DNA from: Cyclobacterium amurskyense
GTDB lineage: Bacteria; Bacteroidota; Bacteroidia; Cytophagales; Cyclobacteriaceae
Assembly: GCF_001050135.1 (NCBI RefSeq)
Contig: NZ_CP012040.1
Span: 3,799,001-3,863,000, forward strand
Reading direction: 5' to 3'
Length of the DNA: 64,000 bases
Shown here: piece by piece, positions 18,276 to 26,452 of the stretch
How positions within the stretch are numbered: the first letter of the stretch is position 1
How the letters are laid out: each line of letters starts with the position of its first letter
Notes under the pieces: generated by a model
The model's input: the letters and a program-made list of their open reading frames with translations, nothing else
Told to the model about the DNA's origin: nothing
Database searches by the model: none
Program-made: the position numbers and the translations under genes

Positions 18276-19409
18276 CTAATCCTCTAATTTTTGGAAATAC
18301 CTAAACTGGTGGTCCACCGCTTTTTCAGGATGGAGAATTTTGATCATGTCCAAAAGTACCAAATCCGGCCGCAGGTACCCCTCTTCAAAATACCTGAATC
18401 CACCGGTTTCCCCTTTGCCCAGCGTGTAGGTATATACATTTTTCTTTTTGTAAGCCTCAAATCCACTGTACTTGGGGTTTTGAGCAACCATACTGCCCAA
18501 AGTGGCATAATCGGCTGCCCCTATCCAATAATCTGCTTGGCTGGCCTTGTCCAAAACAAACTCATAGTTTAAAGTCAAACTTCCGGTTCCTTCCATACTG
18601 TCAAAAAGGTATTTCCCTGCCGCATCTGCAATGATTTTTGCGCCCCAACTGTCTTTAGCAGGTGCATACCAAATGTCTTTGTACATGGAGCCTGAGAGAA
18701 CAGTAGGTTTTCCTTCAGCTGCAACAAGGCTTGCGCGTTCTTGTGCAGCTTTATAATTGGCGGCAATTTTTGAGTAAACGGCTGAGGCTTCTTCTTGTTT
18801 TCCCAAAAATATCCCAGTTACTTTAATCCATTCGGCCCTTCCCAAAGGGTGCTTTTCCTGGTATTCCTTGTTCACAATAACCGGTATTTTTGCTGATTTC
18901 AATCGCTCTACCATTTTAGAGGTTTCTCCAAATCCTGAAACCATGACCCAGTCTGGTTGAAGGTCGATGATTTTTTCTAAATCCCAGGTTGGTCCTTTTC
19001 CCAAGTCGATGACCTTGTTGTCATTGATTCTTTTTCTGACTTTTTCAGAAGTTATTAGGTCAAGATCCGGGAATGCCATTAGACTTTCTTCAGCATTGAG
19101 GTAATCCAAATGAGCAACTTGTGGGGTGGCAGACAAAATTATTTTATGGCTGCCTGAAACAATCTTTGCATCAATGGGGATGTCAGGAAAATCAATTTCT
19201 TTTTGTGAATCATAAACTAAAAAGAGTTGGTTTTCACCTTCCTGTTGGACAATTTCAATTATATGATAATTTTCCCCGCGGAAAAGCGAAAAACCTTTTG
19301 CGTACATTAAGGGGACTTCTTCCAGGGCGTCCATTGCGCCTTTTTGACTGGCTTGTTGGCATGCCGGAAGAAATAATAAAACAAAAATTAATAGACGGAT
19401 AACAGTCAT
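18276..19409 (-). CDS. btuF: periplasmic binding lipoprotein of a B12-type ABC transporter
   Basis: The 377-residue protein starts with a lipoprotein signal (lipobox LPAC, cysteine near residue 17), so it is tethered to a membrane. The helical-backbone metal-receptor fold is indicated by IDLGKGPTWDLEKIIDLQPDWVMVSG-type segments and the C-terminal region LRPDLVLLDMIKILHPE. It should capture the substrate after outer-membrane passage and deliver it to the permease. It is the first gene of the operon that also holds the permease and ATPase. No second riboswitch was seen on this strand, so its regulation may differ from that of the receptor. Confidence 0.82.
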   Translation of the reverse strand: MTVIRLLIFVLLFLPACQQASQKGAMDALEEVPLMYAKGFSLFRGENYHIIEIVQQEGENQLFLVYDSQKEIDFPDIPIDAKIVSGSHKIILSATPQVAHLDYLNAEESLMAFPDLDLITSEKVRKRINDNKVIDLGKGPTWDLEKIIDLQPDWVMVSGFGETSKMVERLKSAKIPVIVNKEYQEKHPLGRAEWIKVTGIFLGKQEEASAVYSKIAANYKAAQERASLVAAEGKPTVLSGSMYKDIWYAPAKDSWGAKIIADAAGKYLFDSMEGTGSLTLNYEFVLDKASQADYWIGAADYATLGSMVAQNPKYSGFEAYKKKNVYTYTLGKGETGGFRYFEEGYLRPDLVLLDMIKILHPEKAVDHQFRYFQKLED

Positions 19410-19526
19410 TTCTTAATAAAAATGAATAAACAGGATTTGATTTTCAGCTCAAAGTAAACCATTGCAGCGTCCATTTCCAACAGCTTAATTTTTTCAAAAG
19501 TTTTTTGAATAGAGTTTTTGCCGTAT

Positions 19527-19727
19527 GTTTGTGCCGATTTATGGTTCCCGATCCTTAACCAGGCCCTCGGGATTAATAGGGAATTCGGTGTGAAACCGAA
19601 ACTGTCCCCGCAACTGTAACCCAATCTTTATAGCAATAAAGAAAATGGAAATCCATCCTTTGCCATTGTCCCATTTGGGGTGAGAAGGCGGATTTACCTA
19701 GGGAAGTCAGGAGACCTGCCATTAAAA
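19527..19727 (+). ncRNA. cobalamin (AdoCbl) riboswitch
   Basis: The + strand carries conserved core segments in the right order: GGGAATTCGGTG...AAACCG (about 19579-19599), CTGTCCCCGCAACTGTAA (19602-19619) and the B12 box AAGTCAGGAGACCTGCC (about 19704-19720). These match the cobalamin riboswitch consensus. It lies about 200 bases before the TonB-dependent receptor gene in the same orientation. A CAAGCCA/TGGCTTG inverted repeat at 19813-19847 could be part of the expression platform. Outer limits are approximate. Confidence 0.95.
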
Positions 19728-19922
19728 TCTTACCATTCATGGCTTTCGGGAGAAAAGCTGAGAAGAAAGTTTTAGCTGTTTTCAATATTTTCATTTATTG
19801 AATATTGGTACCCAAGCCAGATGCGCCTCAAAGGTTATTTTGGCTTGTCCACCAGTTATTATTCCATTCTCTATTTATTCCGAATTGTGTAAAAACATGG
19901 ATACCTAATCAATAGAAAGAGG

Positions 19923-21809
19923 ATGTCATTAATTGCTTGTTTGGTTTTCTTTATAACGGGTTGGCAGAGCGAACCTGATTCCGCAAGGGCCTTCCGACAA
20001 GATACTTTGGAGCTTGCCAAGGTGGAAGTGCATGCCGCTGCTTTAAGAAAGTATGCTTTCGGTCAATATGTAAGAACCCTTGATTCGGACAGGTTAGACC
20101 AATTGTCCGGATATTCAATGGGGGAGGTTTTACAGCAGGAGACTGGCTTGTTTTTAAGACAGTACGGATCGGGGATGTTAGCTTCCCTAAGTATGCGCGG
20201 CACTTCAGCCGGACACAATGCCTTGTTTTGGAATGGATTGCCAGTGAATAGCCCTTCATTAGGGCAGGCTGATTATTCGATTTTCCCGATAGGTGGCTTT
20301 GATGAAGTGAATATTCATTATGGTAGCTCAGGGGCTTTGTACGGTACTGATGCCATTGGTGGATCTGTTCATTTGTCTTCTGATCTGGATTTCAATTCCG
20401 GCAATGAATTGAAAATAGGGACACTTTTGGGCAGTTTTGGTCGCTGGCACCAGCAGGTGAGCTACCGTCAGGGAACTGAAAAATTTGCCTTCCGAACCAA
20501 TGTCTATAGAAATTATACAGCAAATAATTTCACCTATAAGGATTGGGCAAGCCCCGGTACCCCAGAAAAATGGCAGGATCATGCCAGGGTTTCGCAAATT
20601 GGTTTGGTGCAGGATATTGCTTTCAAAATAAGCCGGAAACAGACTTTAAAAGCCAACCTATGGATCAATTCCAATGACAGGCAGATACAACCTTTGTTGG
20701 GTTCAGCAGTAAGGGATGTGCAAGAAGACCGCAGCGTCAGGACTGTGATAGATTATGCCTTTACAGGCGAAAAGTTTACCTGGACAGCCAAAACTGGGAT
20801 ATCCAGTGATGTGATGGTTTTTAATACAGATAGAAACCAAACTCGCTTGTTTTTGCTAGGTACTTCATTGGATTACTCTTTCTCTCAAAAATGGCAGACC
20901 CTAGCTGGCATACGCTATTCCCATATCAAAGGGCAGTTGGCAACCTACGACAGTCAGGAACAACGGTTAGAATTGTATCAGGCCACCAATTTCAAACCAT
21001 GGCAAAACTTGGGAATTTCCATGCAACTCAGGCAGCTAATCCATGAAGGAGAAGCAGCGCCTTTTACTCCTTCCTTGGGTGTGGAATGGGCTTTTCTCAC
21101 TTCAAATAGGTGGAATTGGCAACTAATAAGTAATCTGTCGAGAAGCTTTAAAATCCCTACTTTAAACGATAGGTTGTGGGTGCCGGGTGGCAATCCTGAT
21201 TTGAATCCTGAGAAAAGTCTTAGTAAAGAAATTGGACTTACCAGCAAGGCCAAATTATCCGCATTTAGTATCGAAAACAGGCTTACCTATTTTCATATGG
21301 GTGTAGATGATTGGATTTTATGGTTGCCAAATAGCACGTATTGGCAGGCGGAGAATGTACGTTCAGTAGTCAATCAGGGACTTGAGTATTTTTTTAAAGG
21401 TCAATTCAAGCAAGGTCGAAATAGCTGGGGATTGAACGTGGACTACAGTATGAATAGCGCAATCAATCAATCTGGAGATCAAGGAAATCCCCTTAGTCAA
21501 GGAAAGCAATTGCCCTATGTTCCAAAGCATAAAATTCATACCCAAGGAAACCTTCAAAATGGTCCCTACAAGATCTACATTCAACAGCAATGGACAAGTG
21601 AAAGGTATGTGACTACGGATAACCAAAGCCTTTTGACTTCCTACAACTTGTGGGATACAGGGCTCACTTATGCCTTCGATTGGAAAGGAAAACTAAATGG
21701 GAATCTGGGATTCCATACAAATAACATTTTCAATGTGGATTATCAGGTGGTTCGCTTGAGATCCATGCCTGGAAGAAATTTTCAATTTAATTTAAATGTA
21801 GTGTTATGA
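19923..21809 (+). CDS. btuB: TonB-dependent receptor, BtuB-like vitamin B12 receptor
   Basis: The 628-residue outer-membrane protein has a plug domain (about 45-150, with GEVLQQETGLFLRQYGSGMLASLSMRG and YGSSGALYGTDAIGGSVHL) followed by a barrel ending in an aromatic-rich strand (MPGRNFQFNLNVVL). The cobalamin riboswitch just upstream identifies it as a probable corrinoid receptor. A purine-rich AGAAAGAGG lies just before the ATG. The N-terminal signal is short and weak. Unlike SusC proteins it has no carboxypeptidase-like leader. Its stop overlaps the ATG of the next gene by four bases, so translation is coupled. Energy would come from a TonB-ExbBD system; exbB/exbD genes occur at 40.6 kb. 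Confidence 0.9.
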   Translation: MSLIACLVFFITGWQSEPDSARAFRQDTLELAKVEVHAAALRKYAFGQYVRTLDSDRLDQLSGYSMGEVLQQETGLFLRQYGSGMLASLSMRGTSAGHNALFWNGLPVNSPSLGQADYSIFPIGGFDEVNIHYGSSGALYGTDAIGGSVHLSSDLDFNSGNELKIGTLLGSFGRWHQQVSYRQGTEKFAFRTNVYRNYTANNFTYKDWASPGTPEKWQDHARVSQIGLVQDIAFKISRKQTLKANLWINSNDRQIQPLLGSAVRDVQEDRSVRTVIDYAFTGEKFTWTAKTGISSDVMVFNTDRNQTRLFLLGTSLDYSFSQKWQTLAGIRYSHIKGQLATYDSQEQRLELYQATNFKPWQNLGISMQLRQLIHEGEAAPFTPSLGVEWAFLTSNRWNWQLISNLSRSFKIPTLNDRLWVPGGNPDLNPEKSLSKEIGLTSKAKLSAFSIENRLTYFHMGVDDWILWLPNSTYWQAENVRSVVNQGLEYFFKGQFKQGRNSWGLNVDYSMNSAINQSGDQGNPLSQGKQLPYVPKHKIHTQGNLQNGPYKIYIQQQWTSERYVTTDNQSLLTSYNLWDTGLTYAFDWKGKLNGNLGFHTNNIFNVDYQVVRLRSMPGRNFQFNLNVVL

Positions 21810-22849
21810 AAAAAATGCAGTTAGCCTGTAAGTTGTTTTTGTTTGCCCTTTTGGTATCCTGCGGGACGGATCCAGTTGAAATTCCTCAGGGGGCCTATGA
21901 AAATGGTGTGCTGATAATCAATGAAGGGGCATTTGGTGCCAACGACGGTGAAGTTTACCATTTTGATAAAAATACAGCAGAGGCGGAAGCCAATGTTTTT
22001 GAAAACATTAATACCAGACCTTTTGCGGGGTTGCTTCAGGATTTGATTAGCTATGAAGACTATACTTACCTGGTAGCCAATACCGGAAAAGTAGAAGTGG
22101 TTCAATCTGCAGATTTTATTTCTGTGGGGGCAGTCAATAATGACCTGGTAAATAGCCGGAGTATGGTTAAGGCTGATGGTAAATTGTACATTAGTGATTG
22201 GGGACCTTATGATGCCACTTGGAGCAACACCGAATCTTTTGTGGCTGTTGTTGAGAATGTAACAGGAGGGGAGATTGCCTATAAAATCCTTACACCTTCT
22301 AGGCCTGAGGGGCTTGCTTTTGTTGGGGACAGAATATTGGTAGCCTGTCAACTGGGAACCATAGCTGTGATAGAAGTTGGAGAGGATGAGGTAGAGAAAA
22401 CTGTAGATGTAGAAGGAACACCATTTTTCTTTTTTGAATTTCAGGGAAGTCATTACCTCTATGCCAACGACAGTGAGAAGATCTATCTACACAAGCTGAA
22501 TTCAGCTACATTTGAAGTGGTAGAGACCCTTGAATTTCCTGTGAGCAACAGCATTTACAATGGTAATTTCACCATCAATAATAGTGGTGAATTGTTTGTC
22601 ATTAGCAATCAGACTACGGAAGATGTGGTTGTGAAACTGTCCATAGCTTCTGCTTCGGTTGAAGATGCGGATTTTTATTCCGGAAGTAACTTCTATAGTT
22701 TGGGTTTTGATAACGACACGCAAACATTGTATATCGGAGAGCACAATGGCTGGCAAGGCAATGGTACCGTGATGCGTATAAATGCCCAGGGAGATCTTAT
22801 CGATCAGACAGCTGTAGGCAGAGGGCCAAGTGGGTTTTATTTCCCTTAA
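21806..22849 (+). CDS. YncE-like beta-propeller lipoprotein coupled to btuB
   Basis: The 347-residue protein has a lipoprotein signal (lipobox LVSC, cysteine near residue 19) and then a propeller-like chain of repeats of the type found in YncE/DUF5074 proteins (for example GVLIINEGAFGANDGEV, RPEGLAFVGDRILVAC, NNSGELFVISNQT, TQTLYIGEHNG). Its ATG overlaps the receptor stop, so it is made with the B12 receptor under the same riboswitch. In Bacteroidota such lipoproteins often accompany BtuB, and a role as a surface partner in corrinoid capture is plausible; that is inference from context. It ends about 60 bases before a strong terminator. Confidence 0.85.
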   Translation: MKKMQLACKLFLFALLVSCGTDPVEIPQGAYENGVLIINEGAFGANDGEVYHFDKNTAEAEANVFENINTRPFAGLLQDLISYEDYTYLVANTGKVEVVQSADFISVGAVNNDLVNSRSMVKADGKLYISDWGPYDATWSNTESFVAVVENVTGGEIAYKILTPSRPEGLAFVGDRILVACQLGTIAVIEVGEDEVEKTVDVEGTPFFFFEFQGSHYLYANDSEKIYLHKLNSATFEVVETLEFPVSNSIYNGNFTINNSGELFVISNQTTEDVVVKLSIASASVEDADFYSGSNFYSLGFDNDTQTLYIGEHNGWQGNGTVMRINAQGDLIDQTAVGRGPSGFYFP

Positions 22850-22910
22850 GTGCTCTAAGTTATTCAGGTTTAGCTGTAAAAGCTAAATTGACTTATCTAC
22901 TATAATGTGT

Positions 22911-22960
22911 AGCGAAACCACCTAATCATTAGATTGAATAGTGGTTTCGCTATTTTTTTT
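22911..22960 (+). terminator. intrinsic terminator of the btuB operon
   Basis: AGCGAAACCAC (22911-22921) pairs perfectly with GTGGTTTCGCT (22941-22951) and is followed by ATTTTTTTT. It ends the riboswitch-btuB-lipoprotein unit. A 44-bp repeat begins directly after the T tract. Confidence 0.92.
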
Positions 22961-22961
22961 T

Positions 22962-23005
22962 AACCCGGATTATATAATAGAATGTCTATTGCATATTTCG
23001 GGTTT
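22962..23005. repeat. dispersed element reduced to its two joined ends
   Basis: A 44-bp near-palindrome made only of the two ends of the 210-bp element: AACCCGGATTATATAATAGA at the left and CTATTGCATATTTCGGGTT at the right. The ends match each other as inverted repeats at about 16 of 20 positions. The whole interior present in the other copies is missing. Confidence 0.8.
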
Positions 23006-23009
23006 AAGT

Positions 23010-23348
23010 TAGTTGATTGGGGGAAGCTGTTCAACACCTGTCAGGGTAGCGTATAGAGATGTTTACCCTGTCCGTGAGTTGCCACTCACGGTTATTATTG
23101 TTCAGACCCTTCAGGTCTGGGATTTTCTCGAATAGCTGTTAATCTATTTGGGTTAGACCGGCATTGCGAATTTACCTGCGGCTCAATGAACCCGAAGCCC
23201 AGTGACTAAACAGGATCGAAGTCCGGTGACTCAACGAATCCGAAGCCCGGCTCCGCTCAGGATCTGGTTAACGAGTTGATTTCATGAAAATCAGCAACCC
23301 ATACATCAATCCTGAAAAACAAATATTGAATTATAAAGAAAAAACCTT
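23010..23348. other. intergenic region with hairpins and degenerate ~24-bp tandem units
   Basis: No gene is supported. Two short inverted repeats are visible: CCGTGAGT/ACTCACGG at about 23070-23090 and CAGACC/GGTCTG at about 23103-23120. At about 23193-23266 the sequence repeats three times with a period of about 24 bases, each unit starting CGAAGYCC. Base composition is richer in G+C than the surroundings. Confidence 0.5.
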
Positions 23349-23945
23349 TTAAAACCAATACCCAATCCTATAGACAAGATTATTGAAGGTGACTTTGTCT
23401 ACTTCAAAGTAGTTCCAATCTTCGGGTCGGTTACGATTTGGTGACAACCTGGAGGGATTGCCTGTATAAAAATAGCTAAACTGCCGCTTCAATGAAACAC
23501 TTAAGGTCCAGAAATTAGCCTTTTTGGTTTTGTATCTGAAGCCAATAGTTACTTGTCCCATCACGCCTCCTTTGCGCCAATTGTGTTGGCCCCACTCATT
23601 TACTTCTTCTCTTTCAAAAACGGCAGAACCATAACCTAATTCCCCAGCTCCATACATCTGCCATTTGTTTTTAGGATTTAAAACTCCTCGCCAACCTAAA
23701 GCTAAGGGAAGGACAGAATAGTTTGCATACTGGTCCAGTCCCGTCACGAAACCAACAGCATGTCTGCGGGTGAGTTGAAAACCATTGAAAGTTTGAAAGG
23801 TGAAATTGTTTCGGGGTCCAGAGTTATCAGAACCTGTAAGCAGACCCAATTCGGAATGGTTTACAAAGGTTAAATCCTGCCCCTTGCTGATAAGGGGACA
23901 GGACCAAATGAATGCTGCTAGGAAAAATACTAAAAGATTTTTCAT
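23349..23945 (-). CDS. hypothetical outer-membrane beta-barrel-like protein
   Basis: The 198-residue protein has a cleavable signal peptide (residues 1-22, ending SKGQ) and then alternating hydrophobic strands with terminal aromatic residues (VTFNNLVYRIGYWF at the end), typical of a small outer-membrane barrel. I do not recognise a specific family. It starts immediately after the LVIVD-repeat lipoprotein gene with no gap, so the two are co-translated and probably work at the same membrane. Function is unknown. Confidence 0.72.
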   Translation of the reverse strand: MKNLLVFFLAAFIWSCPLISKGQDLTFVNHSELGLLTGSDNSGPRNNFTFQTFNGFQLTRRHAVGFVTGLDQYANYSVLPLALGWRGVLNPKNKWQMYGAGELGYGSAVFEREEVNEWGQHNWRKGGVMGQVTIGFRYKTKKANFWTLSVSLKRQFSYFYTGNPSRLSPNRNRPEDWNYFEVDKVTFNNLVYRIGYWF

Positions 23946-25223
23946 CTATTCATTGGAAACATTGATACAGCTTAATTTTTTAAGTTTCTCCGGATCAGAG
24001 TAATCAAATTGACAAACCCCATCAGGCCCTATAACAATCAGCGATTTCGGTCCGGGAATAATGTCTATGGAAACGAGGTTTTTAAGATGTTCCAACTGGT
24101 TGTTTGTGATCTCCATTACATCTGAAACATTGAAACTCTTTAATCCTTGATCTCCTTCTGCCAAGTAAAGGTAATCCCCTGAAAGTCCCAGGCCATGTGG
24201 ATTGTCCATAGGATAAGCCTTCAATAGTGTAGGGGAGTTAAGGTCTTTAATGTCCAATACATGTAGTTCATTGGCTCCATTTTGGCAAATGGCCGCACTT
24301 CTCAATGTCACGAAGGCATAATCATCATTGACTACCACCGGATCACAAGAGGTTATGTGAGAATAAACAGCCATTTCCCTAGGTTCTGCAGGGTTGCTGG
24401 CATCATAAATGTGCATGCCCGACATAGAACCAATAAAAAGGTTTCCTTTAAATGGAAAGATTGTTTCTATACCCCAACCTAAGTTTATATCGCTGAGGTA
24501 TTTGGGGTCCATAGGCTTTTCTACATTAAAAATCCTCATGCTATTGTTGTCCACTGTATAGAGGTGCCCACCTAACAGGGTGAATCTCGCCATGGATCCA
24601 CCTTGTCCATAGCTCTGCCCACCATCAGAATTGGCATATGAAGCAGACTCAAATGTCATCATGTCCGTCCTAAAAGTAGGTCTTCCCCAACTATTCCAGC
24701 GCATATTGGACTCAGTGGAGGTAATGACGGTGTCCTTATAAGTCATAATGGTACCTGTTTCTTCATTGGAATAGAGGTTAGGAAAAACATCTTTTTCCCT
24801 TTTTACCAACTGAATGTTTTCAGGGTTCGAGATATCAAAGGCCAATAAGTCAATATAATTGTCGGCATACAAAATGTTTTCATTGATAGCCATGTCCCCT
24901 GTGCCAGGGATATTGATGAAATTTAGGTTTTGAGGGTTCGATGGATCTGAATTATCAAGTAAATGGATGCCTTCCCCGGGTTCTGAGATAAAAAGGTAAT
25001 CACCATAAATGTAAATTTTTCCCGGCTGATCCAGTGGTATGCCCGGTTCAATGACAATGTCAGCTTCCCTAAACGAGTTTACCTCTATAAAAACAGGCAC
25101 CTGTGTTTGATAGGTATAGGTGGTCTCAATTTGATCTTCACAGGATGGAAGCACCAAGACCATCATTAGGGAGAGCATAAACTGCATCCCTAAAATAAAA
25201 TGAGGGTGTAATTTTGTTTTCAT
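23946..25223 (-). CDS. LVIVD-repeat beta-propeller lipoprotein
   Basis: The 425-residue protein has a lipoprotein signal (lipobox LPSC, cysteine near residue 28). It then shows a run of LVIVD-type propeller repeats with the pattern hydrophobic strand followed by DxSNPxxP, such as LHLLDNSDPSNPQNL, LAFDISNPENIQLV, MHIYDASNPAEPREM and LHVLDIKDLNSPTLL. Such proteins are predicted surface propellers with no established reaction. It is the first gene of a two-gene unit with the small barrel-like protein. Length and repeat number look complete. Confidence 0.85.
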   Translation of the reverse strand: MKTKLHPHFILGMQFMLSLMMVLVLPSCEDQIETTYTYQTQVPVFIEVNSFREADIVIEPGIPLDQPGKIYIYGDYLFISEPGEGIHLLDNSDPSNPQNLNFINIPGTGDMAINENILYADNYIDLLAFDISNPENIQLVKREKDVFPNLYSNEETGTIMTYKDTVITSTESNMRWNSWGRPTFRTDMMTFESASYANSDGGQSYGQGGSMARFTLLGGHLYTVDNNSMRIFNVEKPMDPKYLSDINLGWGIETIFPFKGNLFIGSMSGMHIYDASNPAEPREMAVYSHITSCDPVVVNDDYAFVTLRSAAICQNGANELHVLDIKDLNSPTLLKAYPMDNPHGLGLSGDYLYLAEGDQGLKSFNVSDVMEITNNQLEHLKNLVSIDIIPGPKSLIVIGPDGVCQFDYSDPEKLKKLSCINVSNE

Positions 25224-25353
25224 GGCATATTGGGAAAAGGTAAAAGGATAATTTCTAAATGATTTATTTTACTATTCTCAGCCAAGACGAAATTTTTTGC
25301 TGTTGTGCTACAAGGGTTTGAAAAAAAATAAAAATTGAATGGGGCTAAATCAC

Positions 25354-25770
25354 TCAGCTATCCAGTTTTTTTTCCATGTTCCTTTCGAATCCCTCCAAAA
25401 AGCCCAGGTATTTTTTGACGATGTTTTCAGAAAGAGAACCCAAATAATCACCCGGATAGAGTGGATTGTATTTTATTCTGTGAATGATCATGTCCAGCCA
25501 GCCTTGTCCATCATCTATTAGATCAGCATGAAATGCTTCTACGGTAAGGTCTCTAGAGCCAGAAAAAGGTGCTTTGCCTTGTGATTTGAAATATGAGGCT
25601 ATGGTTTCTAAAGCAGCATCATGGGATTTTTCAAAACTTACGATTAATTTGGCGCGTATGGCATCATTCATTCCATGACTTTGTCCTTCCTGAATCAAAT
25701 CACGTAATTCATTCAATTGGCTGATAAAATCAGTAAAACAGTGTTCACATTCCAATACCGTTTTTTTCAT
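25354..25770 (-). CDS. nucleotidyltransferase substrate-binding (HI0074-like) protein
   Basis: The 138-residue helical protein resembles the HI0074/NTase substrate-binding family, the usual partner of a minimal nucleotidyltransferase. The matching parts are a helical N-terminus, FEKSHDAALETIASYFKSQG, and the AFHADLIDDGQGWLDMIIHR segment. In typical members a small nucleotidyltransferase gene lies next to it; none is present here. The RN..H segment seen in many members reads HRIKYNP instead. It stands alone between the LVIVD gene and ruvC, all on the reverse strand. Family assignment is by pattern only. Confidence 0.65.
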   Translation of the reverse strand: MKKTVLECEHCFTDFISQLNELRDLIQEGQSHGMNDAIRAKLIVSFEKSHDAALETIASYFKSQGKAPFSGSRDLTVEAFHADLIDDGQGWLDMIIHRIKYNPLYPGDYLGSLSENIVKKYLGFLEGFERNMEKKLDS

Positions 25771-25839
25771 AGCTATATGGGTTTAGTTCTTTACTAATTT
25801 ATCAATTATGGACTAGAATTCTAATTTAATGGAGAAAAA

Positions 25840-26415
25840 TTATTTTTTAATTCGATCAGGATTTTCAGTAATGAATGACTTCCAGCCACCACTTCTCCCT
25901 TTGGTCTGAATTCTTCCATCATGAAAATGGTGGCACAATGCGACGGCCAAAGCATCTGTTGCATCCAGTAATTTTGGTACCTCTTCAAAGTTCAACAAGG
26001 ATTTAAGCATTTCAGCCACCTGCTCTTTGGAAGCATTTCCATTGCCTGTTACCGATTGCTTCACTTTCTTGGGAGAATATTCTGTAATAGATACCTCCTT
26101 TGCCAGGGCTGCCGCCATGGCTACCCCTTGTGCCCTTCCTAATTTAAGCATGGACTGTACGTTTTGCCCAAAAAATGGGGCTTCCAAGGCCATGGAGTCT
26201 GGCCCATGGGTTTCTATAATATAAGTTATCTTTTCAAAAATCTTTTTGAGTTTCAATGCATGGTCACTGTATTTTTTCAAATGAATGACGCCAAACTCAA
26301 TTATACTGTATTTAGATCCTTTGACCAAAATTAAACCATAACCCATTACTGTAGTTCCAGGGTCAATACCCAAAATTATTTTTTCTTTGACTGGATTTTT
26401 TACAATTTTACTCAT
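25840..26415 (-). CDS. ruvC: crossover junction endodeoxyribonuclease RuvC
   Basis: RuvC cuts Holliday junctions after branch migration by RuvAB. The four acidic catalytic residues are present: D18 (GIDPGTT), E78 (ALEAPFFG), D151 and D154 (DATDALAVALCHH). The length of 191 residues is normal. It is cytoplasmic. The gene diverges from the glycosyltransferase gene at 26453 with only 37 bases between the starts, and no ruvA or ruvB gene is nearby, as is common in Bacteroidota. Confidence 0.97.
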   Translation of the reverse strand: MSKIVKNPVKEKIILGIDPGTTVMGYGLILVKGSKYSIIEFGVIHLKKYSDHALKLKKIFEKITYIIETHGPDSMALEAPFFGQNVQSMLKLGRAQGVAMAAALAKEVSITEYSPKKVKQSVTGNGNASKEQVAEMLKSLLNFEEVPKLLDATDALAVALCHHFHDGRIQTKGRSGGWKSFITENPDRIKK

Positions 26416-26452
26416 CGGTGCAATTTACCATAAATCCTCTAATGCCCATAAA

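Noticed and set aside
23193..23266. CRISPR array
   Set aside because: Units are contiguous and degenerate with no unique spacers, and no cas genes are present.
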